From assembly GCF_900143085.1 (NCBI RefSeq), contig NZ_FRCZ01000005.1, forward strand, positions 186,001 to 250,000: a stretch of DNA of 64,000 nt, in the 5' to 3' direction. Both the position numbers and the translations under genes were made by a program. This stretch comes from Gracilibacillus kekensis. Lineage in GTDB: Bacteria; Bacillota; Bacilli; Bacillales; Amphibacillaceae. Positions within the stretch are counted from its first letter, which is position 1; each line of letters starts with the position of its first letter. The notes beneath the pieces were generated by a model that saw only the letters and a list, made by a program, of their open reading frames with translations, made no database searches and had not been told where the DNA came from. Shown here piece after piece: positions 32,618-41,800 of this stretch.

Positions 32618-34276
32618 TTAAAGTAAGCCTTCTAAGTCATTTTGCATTTTCAATAATTCACGTTGGTTCTCACTAATTTTGTCCTTATTTTTAGCATTAC
32701 TAGCATTTTCCTCATCAAAAATCTTATTAAGCGATTGTCGCATTATATCGTTCGCTAATGCGTGATTCTCTGAAATTTCGCTCATCACTTTTTCTTTGGA
32801 TGCCTCTAGACGATTTTCAGCTACAGAAAATTGTACCTGTTGTACATTCATAATTCCATTTTTCTTATCAATAATTTGCTGATCCTTTTCTTCTTTTAAC
32901 TTATTGGAGATAAACTTATCGATAAGATTTAAGACGATTGCACCAACTAATCCAGATACTAAACTGGACAAAAATAAGCCAATCATATTAGCGAGCGTGC
33001 CAAGTAGAGGTATTTCAATTTGCATTCCAGGAACGGTTAGTAGGAACTTCTCAAAAACCTCCCCTAAAAAGATGGCACTGCCCCCAACTAGTCCAACTGT
33101 TATTATTTTTCCAACTTGCGCCACCTTTACAGCAAACGGTTTGTCCTTATTCTTTTTATCACCAAGATATGTAACGGCATCCATAACTGAGGATACCCCT
33201 TGTTTAATTAAACCAGACAACTTCTTAAAAAGACTTACAATTGGGCCGAATATCTCAGATATAATTGTAGTAATGAATGCAGAAGTTCCTGTCTGCAAAA
33301 AACTGAGAATTTTAGAGAAAAAGTTTTTTATAGATTCCTTCATTTCTGATAAAAATCCTTTAAATGATTTAGCTTTTTCTTTAAAAAAACGAATTAGACC
33401 ATTCATAATCTCTTTCAACAATGAAAAAAGTGCGGAGATCGCCATCGTTTTTAGAGCATCTTTTCCAGCCTTTTTTCCGGCTTCTTTTGCTGCGTTTACT
33501 CGGATATCTTTATTAATTGCTTTTCTGGATTCTTTATCAGCTTTCATCATACGATCGTCATCAGCAGCAAGCTTATCGTTCAAGCGTTTATCATTTTTTT
33601 CTTTTTCCATACGCTTTTCAACTTCTGATTTGTTTGATTCATCGACTTTTTTATTTGCTCGTTCGTTTTGTTCGAGAAGAGATTTTTCTCTTGTTTCTCG
33701 AGTTTCTACATACTCTTTGTTCGACTTTGCCCCTTTGCTTTTATTTAAAGATTCGTTTGTCGGCTTTAAATTTTCATTTTTGTTGGCAAGGTCAGCTACA
33801 TCTAAATTAGCTTGCTTTCTTCTCTGATTTTCAAATAATTCTTTTCTAGTTACTACATGATCTAAATTAGCTTTTTCATTACGCTTTAAGTCTTTTCCCG
33901 TATATTCATCCTTTAGAATTCCAGCTTTTTGCTGTTCCCTCATTTCATTATTGGCATCTTTGTACCGTTGATCCTTTAAAACTGAATCCGCAATATCCTT
34001 ATACTGCTCAGGATGCTCTCTATCATATTTTTGAATTAATGTCTCCTTAGTCATGTCAATTCCAATTTGATTACCAAACTGATTCCACACTTCATCCAAG
34101 ACTACTTTCCCTAACGCCTCAGGATCTGATATGGTTGCTCTATCCTTTTCCAGGAGTTCTAAATCAGAAAAACTTTCTTCCAACTGTTTTGATAAAAAAC
34201 CTTCTACTTCTTCAAAATTAAAGTCTGTTTCAACATTATTCATTTCCATATTTTGAATTGCATTCTTATTATCCAT
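32618..34276 (-). CDS. Large membrane protein with an HNH-like motif
   Basis: About 552 residues. An acidic N-terminus leads to a stretch at residues 120-190 that looks like an HNH nuclease core: YTGKDLKRNEKANLDHVVTR (Asp139-His140), NKNENLKPTN (Asn165-174) and LNKSKG (Asn178). A highly charged helical linker follows (about 190-270). Four hydrophobic segments come next (about 275-300, 335-360, 395-420, 430-462) and then a C-terminal coiled coil. The start at 34276 follows AAGGA at a long distance. It is the first gene of the operon with the coiled-coil and AAA+ genes. The nuclease idea rests only on spacing of D-H, N and N-x-S-K; no family is recognised. Confidence 0.75.
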   Translation of the reverse strand: MDNKNAIQNMEMNNVETDFNFEEVEGFLSKQLEESFSDLELLEKDRATISDPEALGKVVLDEVWNQFGNQIGIDMTKETLIQKYDREHPEQYKDIADSVLKDQRYKDANNEMREQQKAGILKDEYTGKDLKRNEKANLDHVVTRKELFENQRRKQANLDVADLANKNENLKPTNESLNKSKGAKSNKEYVETRETREKSLLEQNERANKKVDESNKSEVEKRMEKEKNDKRLNDKLAADDDRMMKADKESRKAINKDIRVNAAKEAGKKAGKDALKTMAISALFSLLKEIMNGLIRFFKEKAKSFKGFLSEMKESIKNFFSKILSFLQTGTSAFITTIISEIFGPIVSLFKKLSGLIKQGVSSVMDAVTYLGDKKNKDKPFAVKVAQVGKIITVGLVGGSAIFLGEVFEKFLLTVPGMQIEIPLLGTLANMIGLFLSSLVSGLVGAIVLNLIDKFISNKLKEEKDQQIIDKKNGIMNVQQVQFSVAENRLEASKEKVMSEISENHALANDIMRQSLNKIFDEENASNAKNKDKISENQRELLKMQNDLEGLL

Positions 34277-34454
34277 ATGTATCAACTGTCCTTCCAAATA
34301 ATTTCAATAAGCATTACTGTATGGTTTACCGGATTTTATGAAAAGTGAAAGAAGATTTCTACTGTCCACACTGCCGTCCTAATTGATAAATCTTACCTAT
34401 TACAATAATATCATAAAGTAAGTAAATTACTATGGAATTTTGATGCACAAAAAA

Positions 34455-34482
34455 GCTGATTTGAAAATGAATTCAAATCAGC
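34455..34482 (-). terminator. Terminator of the DUF3892 gene
   Basis: GCTGATTTGAA and TTCAAATCAGC form an 11-bp stem, followed on the minus strand by TTTTTTG. Confidence 0.88.
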
Positions 34483-34549
34483 CATGATCTCAATTATAAA
34501 CATATCTAACCTTTCAAAACAGTTCACTTACCATATTCAAGAAGAAAAA

Positions 34550-34864
34550 TTAAAAAGTATCTAAGTTATCTAAATTATTTTCTTTAATACCATCAGGTTC
34601 ACTCCGGATAATATCTCGACCATACTTATGAAATACGTCGACATGTTCGAGGTTCCCTGCTTTTGCTTCATCAATTGCGGTGACGTAGTCTAACTCTCTA
34701 CCGCTATTCGTTTTAAATGCAATAATATCGCCATCATCATTTTTCCGAACAGCAACAATTTGCTCTTTTTCAAGCTCTCCTGATGCAGGTGCTTCCTGCT
34801 GAGCTTGTTCCGCACCCTGTTGTTTATAATCTTGATATATTTTCTCAAATTCTTGATTATCCAT
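34550..34864 (-). CDS. DUF3892 protein
   Basis: About 104 residues. After an acidic, Gln-rich start the protein is a clear DUF3892 domain: IVAVRKNDDGDIIAFKTNSG, DYVTAIDEAKAGNLEHVDV, GRDIIRSEPDGIKENNLDNL. This small domain is common in Bacillaceae and has no known activity. The start at 34864 follows GGAGG at eight bases. It lies upstream of the AAA+ operon on the same strand but is separated by a terminator, so it is its own unit. Confidence 0.88.
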   Translation of the reverse strand: MDNQEFEKIYQDYKQQGAEQAQQEAPASGELEKEQIVAVRKNDDGDIIAFKTNSGRELDYVTAIDEAKAGNLEHVDVFHKYGRDIIRSEPDGIKENNLDNLDTF

Positions 34865-35055
34865 ATTCCACACCTCCAAAAGATATACTTAGTTTGTGAC
34901 AAAGGAAACATTATTATGTGTAATCTCTCCAGCCTATGGATTGCACATAATCGATTTAAATTATCACAAAATAATAGTACAAGTTGACGTATCTAGTAAT
35001 CCGCATTACTCTGAATAGAGATGCACCAATTGATGCAATAAAAGGAGACGTAAAA

Positions 35056-36204
35056 ATGAATAAAACGCAATCATTAAATGAAATATTACCTGATCTCAAA
35101 CCGTTTCTGCAAACCGCTTGGGATAAATCTGGATTCGAAAATCTAACTGCCATTCAACGCCATACGATCCGTTTTATAATCGAAGGAAAAGATATCATTG
35201 CGGAGTCACCAACTGGAAGTGGTAAAACGTTGGCTTACCTGTTACCACTTTTACAGCAAATCGACCCAACACAAAAAAATGCGCAGGTTGTTATCGTAGC
35301 CTCTTCCCATGAACTTGTAATGCAAATACATCAGGAAGTTCAGGAGTGGTCAAGGGATAGTGGAATTGGTTGTGCGACGCTGATTGGTGGAGCGAACGTC
35401 AAGCGCCAAATCGAAAAGTTAAAAAAGAAACCGCAAATCGTGATTGGAACACCTGGAAGAATGAACGAACTAATCAATCAGAAAAAATTAAAGATGCACC
35501 ACGTAAAAACGGTGGTATTGGATGAAGCAGATCAACTGTTCATACCCGAACATATAGCTACGATCGAAAAAATTGTAAAAAGTACCTTAAGTGAACGGCA
35601 AGTGCTCGTCTTTTCTGCAACTCTACCTGAGATAGTTCAATCAAAGGCAGAAGAACTAATGAATAGCCCTGAAGTAATTCGAGTTGGTAAAGAAGAGGAT
35701 GATCGACCGAATGTCGAGTATATGTACCTTGTTTGTGAAGCGAGAGATAAGATTGAAACATTACGGAAGCTCATACGAAATCAAGACATGAAAGCACTCG
35801 TTTTCGTCAAAGACATTACAACGCTTTCGATACTGGCAGAAAAATTAGACTATATGGGAATTCATGCAGGAGTTTTACATAGTGACGCAAAAAAACAAGA
35901 GCGTGCTAAGGCAATTAAAGAATTCCGCGAAGGAAAATCGGAACTACTACTAGCTTCTGATGTTGCTGCAAGAGGCTTAGATATTCCTGATATAACCCAT
36001 GTTATACATATGGACTTGCCTAAAGAGACGAACCAATTTGTGCATCGCTCTGGAAGAACTGGACGACTGGGGTCTAACTCAGGAACCGTTATAGCAATTG
36101 TTACGGAGAGTGAGGAGCGACAACTGCAGAAGTTTGGTCGTCAGTTAAATTTTACTGTTTTAAAGAAAACTTTAATCAAAGGGAAATTAGTTGATTCCAA
36201 ATAA
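35056..36204 (+). CDS. yfmL: DEAD-box RNA helicase, YfmL type
   Basis: About 382 residues. All core motifs are present: AESPTGSGKT (I), GGANVKRQIEKL, TPGR (Ib), VLDEADQL (II), FSATLP (III), ALVFVKDITTLS (IV), LLASDVAARGLDIPD (V) and HRSGRTGR (VI). The short, tail-less architecture and the segments IGGANVK and HSDAKKQERAKAI match B. subtilis YfmL, a helicase implicated in ribosome (50S) assembly. The start at 35056 follows AGGAG at eight bases; the frame is open further up but without a binding site. It is transcribed alone. Confidence 0.93.
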   Translation: MNKTQSLNEILPDLKPFLQTAWDKSGFENLTAIQRHTIRFIIEGKDIIAESPTGSGKTLAYLLPLLQQIDPTQKNAQVVIVASSHELVMQIHQEVQEWSRDSGIGCATLIGGANVKRQIEKLKKKPQIVIGTPGRMNELINQKKLKMHHVKTVVLDEADQLFIPEHIATIEKIVKSTLSERQVLVFSATLPEIVQSKAEELMNSPEVIRVGKEEDDRPNVEYMYLVCEARDKIETLRKLIRNQDMKALVFVKDITTLSILAEKLDYMGIHAGVLHSDAKKQERAKAIKEFREGKSELLLASDVAARGLDIPDITHVIHMDLPKETNQFVHRSGRTGRLGSNSGTVIAIVTESEERQLQKFGRQLNFTVLKKTLIKGKLVDSK

Positions 36205-36471
36205 ATCTTTTCCCCATTAAAAAAATTCTTCCTTCACGGATAATGGGACAGCTTGACAGATAACTTTAAGCAAAGAGCAATCTCTCGTGAAGTGAAGAAT
36301 CCTTGTTCTAACCATACTCAACCTTTTAAGTGACACATTGTCACCACTAAACTTCCACCGCACTTATGTCTATAAGAAGCTCCACTAAATCACTTCTCCG
36401 CACAAAGTTGTTGCAATGCCTTAAGTTCATTTCAATACTCTTGAACATAACTTTGCAAAATGCTAGTTACA
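36205..36471. other. Intergenic region with a decayed repeat motif
   Basis: Contains CTTCACGGATAA at 36232 and CGTGAAGTGAAG near 36285, faded relatives of the motif array at 5775-5890. No gene or terminator is seen. Confidence 0.4.
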
Positions 36472-36500
36472 TTGACAAATTTAGCTATTGCTCGTATATT
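36472..36500 (+). promoter_or_regulatory. Sigma-A promoter of the STAND/LuxR regulator
   Basis: TTGACA at 36472-36477 and TATATT at 36495-36500 are separated by exactly 17 bases. This is the best consensus promoter in the window, about 50 bases before the regulator start. Confidence 0.75.
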
Positions 36501-36550
36501 TATAATAGTCAGAATTTTCTTAAAATAATCATTTAAGGCGGAGATAGATT

Positions 36551-38566
36551 ATGAGGGAGAATCATAAAAAGAGCGATAATATAGGGACTGCCATCCAAGA
36601 GATTGAAAAAAACTATTTTATTGGTAGAGTAACGGAGTTGACCTTATTTGAACAGCATATTCGCGAAGACTCTTCTGTTAAGAAAATCATCAATATACAT
36701 GGTACAGGCGGAATTGGCAAAACATTTTTATTAAATCAATTTAGTCGAATAGCAAAATCCAATGATTGTTGGTGGTTTCACCTAGATAGTAGTGTTTTTT
36801 CTCATACACCACGGTCACTTACGGAAAATTTGGTTACACAAATTAGCCTTCACAATGATCCCTCCATAAGGATAGATAACTATTCCATACAGAACTGTCT
36901 GCAGGTATTACACCAGTTAGCAACTTACCGAAAAGTAATCATTACGATTGACTCCTATGAAACAATTAGAAATCTTGACAATTGGCTTAAAAATGTCTTT
37001 ATACGTGAACTCCCGCAAAATTCCATTATCATAATAGCTGGGCGTAAAAGGTTAGAGTGGAACGAATCACCCGCATGGCGAAAACTAATTACTACGATGC
37101 ATCTCAAAGATTTCAATTTCACCCAAACAAAGACATACCTTCACCAACACAACGTGACTGATAAAGCACTTGTTAACCAAATATGGCAGTTTACTAAAGG
37201 GCATCCACTTGCAGTTTCTTTGTCTGCTCTTACAAATAAAACAACCGATTGGATGAGAACGAATACCAATATTCTTAACCAACTTTCACGATCATGGTTA
37301 CAAGAAGTTGGTAATAAACAGTTACAAGCTATCATCGAAGTTGCAACGATTTTACGATGCTTTGATCAAGCTAAACTAGCTTACATAACCAAAATGCAAG
37401 TGCCTGTTGATCTTTTTCATGAACTAACTACATTATCATTTGTAAAGAAAACTAGCAACGGCTGGACGATTCACGATTTAATCCGTGATGCAATTAAATT
37501 AGAGCTAAAAGATAGAAACCTAGAGAAATTCGAACAGATAAATCAACATTGTATTGCTTATTACCAAACAAAACTAGCAAATAAACCATCTTCTCGGGAT
37601 ATAAGGGAATTATTTTACCATATAGGAGATAAATTAATTCAATCGGCATTTTTCCAGGATGGAATGGAAACAAATTTATACCTAGAAGAAGTAGATAATC
37701 ATAACTTTAATGAAATTAAACAATATTTTCAACATCGAAAAAATAACTTAATCGAAAATCAAGTAGATTTCGTTCATCGTGAAACAAACCAAACCTATCA
37801 CTATTTTGTTTCATTACATCATAATAAAAAGGAATCTGAACTAGTGGATGCTAATTATATAGCTAAAATGGGGTACAATTCTACGAGGTTATTAAAAAAT
37901 GATGTTGGTCAAACAATTGGATTATCCACTGTTGTTCCCATTAATGCTCAAACTATTCAACATCTCATGGAACAGCCAGTATCAAGAACTTATTTCCAAC
38001 AATTAAGTTCTTCTGAATATAGTAGATACAATGATAAGGTTAATTCAGGTTACTTCATCCGTATGTTGGATTGCCTTAACCCTACAGATCAGGTTGCACG
38101 TTCTTTTCTCTTATACAGTTTATTCCCTTTACTTCTTTCGGGTGGGAGGATTATTACTTCAACCCCTTTGCCATTTTTTCAACAGCTTTTAAAAAACTTT
38201 GGTTTTCAGGAGGTTCCGAATTGTGAAAATTATGATTTTGGCAATCAAATACCTTCACCTACGTATTTATTAGATGTAAGAGGTGAACGCCTAATCAACT
38301 ATATCAATAACTTCACCAAGAAAATAACAGAACAATATCATATGCAAACTATCTGTAGTGCTTACACATTTACTGAAAGAGAAAAAAGCATTGTTGAACT
38401 TATTCTCAATGAGCATAGCAATGCTGAAATCGCTAGTGAGTTACACCTTGCAGAAGTTACCGTTAAAAAGTGTATAAGTAAAATATTAAAGAAAGTAAAT
38501 GTCAAAAATAGAGCACAATTGATAAAAAGATTAATGGAAATAATTTATTTAAATGATTTAATCTAA
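36551..38566 (+). CDS. STAND-type NTPase regulator with LuxR HTH
   Basis: 671 residues. Walker A is HGTGGIGKT (50-58); Walker B is the IITIDSYE segment (about 137-144). A sensor-type segment, IIAGRKRLEW, and a winged-helix region with WTIHDLIRDAIK (about 310-325) follow. Residues about 380-590 include a portion resembling an acetyltransferase-like fold (YIAKMGYNSTRLLKN, SRSGGRIITSTPLP-type spacing); this is a weak inference. The C-terminus (about 605-665) is a LuxR-type HTH: FTEREKSIVELILNEHSNAE, then VTVKKCISKILKK. The ATG follows GGAG. It is convergent with the giant-protein operon and may control that or other genes. Confidence 0.85.
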   Translation: MRENHKKSDNIGTAIQEIEKNYFIGRVTELTLFEQHIREDSSVKKIINIHGTGGIGKTFLLNQFSRIAKSNDCWWFHLDSSVFSHTPRSLTENLVTQISLHNDPSIRIDNYSIQNCLQVLHQLATYRKVIITIDSYETIRNLDNWLKNVFIRELPQNSIIIIAGRKRLEWNESPAWRKLITTMHLKDFNFTQTKTYLHQHNVTDKALVNQIWQFTKGHPLAVSLSALTNKTTDWMRTNTNILNQLSRSWLQEVGNKQLQAIIEVATILRCFDQAKLAYITKMQVPVDLFHELTTLSFVKKTSNGWTIHDLIRDAIKLELKDRNLEKFEQINQHCIAYYQTKLANKPSSRDIRELFYHIGDKLIQSAFFQDGMETNLYLEEVDNHNFNEIKQYFQHRKNNLIENQVDFVHRETNQTYHYFVSLHHNKKESELVDANYIAKMGYNSTRLLKNDVGQTIGLSTVVPINAQTIQHLMEQPVSRTYFQQLSSSEYSRYNDKVNSGYFIRMLDCLNPTDQVARSFLLYSLFPLLLSGGRIITSTPLPFFQQLLKNFGFQEVPNCENYDFGNQIPSPTYLLDVRGERLINYINNFTKKITEQYHMQTICSAYTFTEREKSIVELILNEHSNAEIASELHLAEVTVKKCISKILKKVNVKNRAQLIKRLMEIIYLNDLI

Positions 38567-38570
38567 TTTT

Positions 38571-38606
38571 ATTCGCTTAGGAACAGTTTTTCCAATCCTT
38601 AGCGAA
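38571..38606 (+). terminator. Terminator of the STAND regulator gene
   Basis: TTCGCTTAGGA and CCTTAGCGAA pair with one mismatch, followed by a T-rich stretch. Confidence 0.65.
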
Positions 38607-38707
38607 GGCTTATTTTATTAATTGATACTGACCTATCAATGGTAGTGTTTTGCCAGCTACTCAGTCTATTTAAGACTTACACCTTTTGGCGCTGCCACTC
38701 GCACGGA

Positions 38708-38741
38708 AAAGAGGTGGATATTTTATTAGTACCACCTCTTT
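38708..38741. terminator. Hairpin between the regulator and the giant operon
   Basis: AAAGAGGTGGTA and TACCACCTCTTT pair around an AT-rich loop, between two convergent transcription units; it probably ends the giant operon. Confidence 0.6.
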
Positions 38742-38857
38742 GTTTCCTGCAAATTCAAGAAGATTGAATAAAGAATCTATGATACTATTGGGTAATTTCT
38801 TTTATTGGAAACAAAATTGGAATTTTCCATCCCTTATAAAAGATACTATAAGCTTGT

Positions 38858-41800
38858 TCAATAGTTAAAATGCAAAGTGACTTCTTCTGTTTCAGTAGAC
38901 CCCCATTGTTTATATGTTGGTAACCCGTGTTGTTTACGATTGAACCGAAAATCGAGCTGCAAGCCGTCTCCTTGTTGTATTTTAGACACTTCTTCTGGAA
39001 GAAGAAAAGCTGCAGTACCATCTGCGGAAGGAATGATATCCATTTTTACTAGATTTGGATTTATAGCAATAATCCCCTCCATTTTATTTTTAGTTAACCT
39101 CACCATAAAGCTTCTCTCGTGGACAATTCGTCGGTCAGCATCCATCACTCGAAAACGAAGTAATCTATCATTGAGCTCTTCCTCCCTATCACCACTCTCT
39201 TTCAAACGATCCAAAATTCTCTCCTTAAGCTTACTCTTTTCCTTCCTGACTTCACCCTTTTCCTCCTTGTTTTTACCTTTATTTGTAATTCTTATCGTTT
39301 CACCTTCGTTATATTGTTGAGTTGTGAAGGAATGGATCGTTTCCCAGTTTAGCTTTTTGCTATGCTTCACATATTTAGACAGTAATTCTTTACGAACTAT
39401 AGTTTCTTCTGCCATTTCCACCTGCCATCCCGCAGTATTGACTGTTTCCCTCACAAATAGGTCTAAGTTCATTTTATATGCATATTCATCAGCCTTATAA
39501 TTGAAATCTATGATCTTAATATTTCCCGGTATTCCTAGATCCATTACAAAGTCGTGCTTTGTAGCATTCATTTCGACTCGTTCCCATTCAACCGGCTCTG
39601 GACTTCTTAATAAAAATCCAACACGTTTTTCTTGCTCTTTAACCACATCGATTGTCACCCGTTTGGGTAGATGTAATGGTTCTGGCCAAATATTTTGGAA
39701 CTTATTTGCAGCCAAATCTCCTTTCGATGGTAATTTTATCTCTTCGACGACGCCATTGAATGAATGAAAATGATGAAAAAAATTAATAAACTTGGAGGTA
39801 ATAAACTGAACGTCATATAATGAAACTGTCTTGGCACTTAACTCCTCCACCGTGACCTCATAAAATTGTGCATCATCGTTACCCCAGCAATAAAGGGCAA
39901 CTTTCCCACCTGAAAAATCGTACTCCTGTACTTCTACTATTTTTTCATCATCTATGTCAATTCGTATGACACCTGCAAACACCGTAATGGTTACCGTGTA
40001 GATCCTGCCCATTTCGAACGATTCATTATCCTCAGCCAAAATATTTGGGATTCCGTCCTTGATGTGAATAAGACGACGGTATTTTCGTTCACTGTCCATA
40101 GAAAAACGGTAATAATTGCTGTCGTCCCTATATCCGAACATAACGCCAATTGCATCATTATCTGCACCAGCCATTCGAACAATAATTCGTTGATCATTCC
40201 AATCCTCTTTTTCGTACAAACAATAAGTACCACGGGCAACAGGTAAGTCATAGCTACCGTCTGTACTTGTATGAATATTACTCGTTTGATGCAGGTAACG
40301 AACTTTTTTGCCGTCTCTCCGTGTTTCAGCTATCTTCCAATGATCCCCGCTTGGTTCTTCCATATTACCTTCATTTATTACTCGCCAATCTGAAAAATCG
40401 AAGCTGTCAAACGTTTCTAATAGAGGAATCGGCTTGATCTTTGCCATATATTTTTCACTTGGCAGTAGGATACGCTTCTGTATACCACTTTCCAAGATCG
40501 ATGACCCTGATTTATCATTAATCTGAATACAGGATGCCTGCTCGAAAACTTGCTGCAATTTTTGCTGTTCACCACTCAATACAACTTCGGATGTCTCATT
40601 CCAATCACGGTTCCAAGCAATAATACGATCATCTTCATCCCGTACAGGCTGTCCATTACTATCAAACACATATTGTGCTAAGTCATGCTTAGCCATCCTA
40701 TACATTAATGGCACATATGTATCTTTTTTAAATTGGATTCTAAAATCATAGGCCCGGTAATACGGAACTTGTCCATGAAAAGGAATGGTAGTTTCAACGT
40801 ATTGATTTAATGTTTGCAATGGATGGGATTGCGATGCTTCCGTCTCCTGTTCATTTGTGCTTTTGTTGTTACTGGAAAGGTTAGGTGCAAATCCTGGCGG
40901 TCCTTCTGTTTGGAATTTATAATTATTCATAAAGGTTTTTTCTGTTTCATTTTCACCATTGACTCTTTGCAAAACCTTTGTTTTCACTGTAATACTATAA
41001 TCGCTGTATGGTTCTAATAATTGACCTTCACCACTCCAGTCAGTTGTTGATTGACGTTGATTGTACATGTCATACATTGCCTCTTTTTCGTATTCATTGA
41101 ACGTAATGTAGCATATTTTTTCTAGCTTAAGACCGGGATCCAGTTGTTCTCCTTTTTCATACGTCCGCTTAAGAGGATTGAGTTGATAACGAATATAGCG
41201 CACATTGTCCATATCTTTTAAGCTTGTATTGACGTTTTCAAACATGATTTCTTTAGAAACCGAAAGTATTCTTTGCCCGTTCTGTGGTGAATATTGAACA
41301 GGTGTACCGACAGCCTCCATTTTATTATTATAAAAGAAAATAACCATCTCTGTATCTTGTAATTGGAAAGACATCTCTATATATCCTGTTAATTTTGGCA
41401 AGCGACAGATCATTGAATTTTTATATCCTAATAAATGAACTGTCTGTTGATCTGTAGCAAGATAACTATTTGCATCTAATATTTCAAATCGCAATCCTTC
41501 ATACTGGAACGACTGCAATCTTCTTGCATTGTGTGCCTTTCCAAACGTAATACACGTCTTTTCTTTCTTATATTCCGGTAGGCAAGGGAAAGTTGGGTGA
41601 TTTTCTACAATAGCATCAAGTGCATCACGTGATGAATAACGGGAATAGGCAAATGCATTGGTTGTAAAAAGCATTAGTTTAGTTGGTGCCAGTTTTCCAC
41701 TTTCACTTTCCGTTGGTAGCCACACCCCTTTTAGTTCCTGTACAACACTGTTGTTTGTTTTATTTTCTAGGGTAATATCGGATAACACATACTTAAACTC

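Noticed and set aside
32904-33827. A 307-codon plus-strand open frame opposite the HNH-like membrane gene
   Set aside because: It is a mirror of the lysine/phenylalanine-rich opposite strand, has no ribosome binding site and no recognisable protein features.
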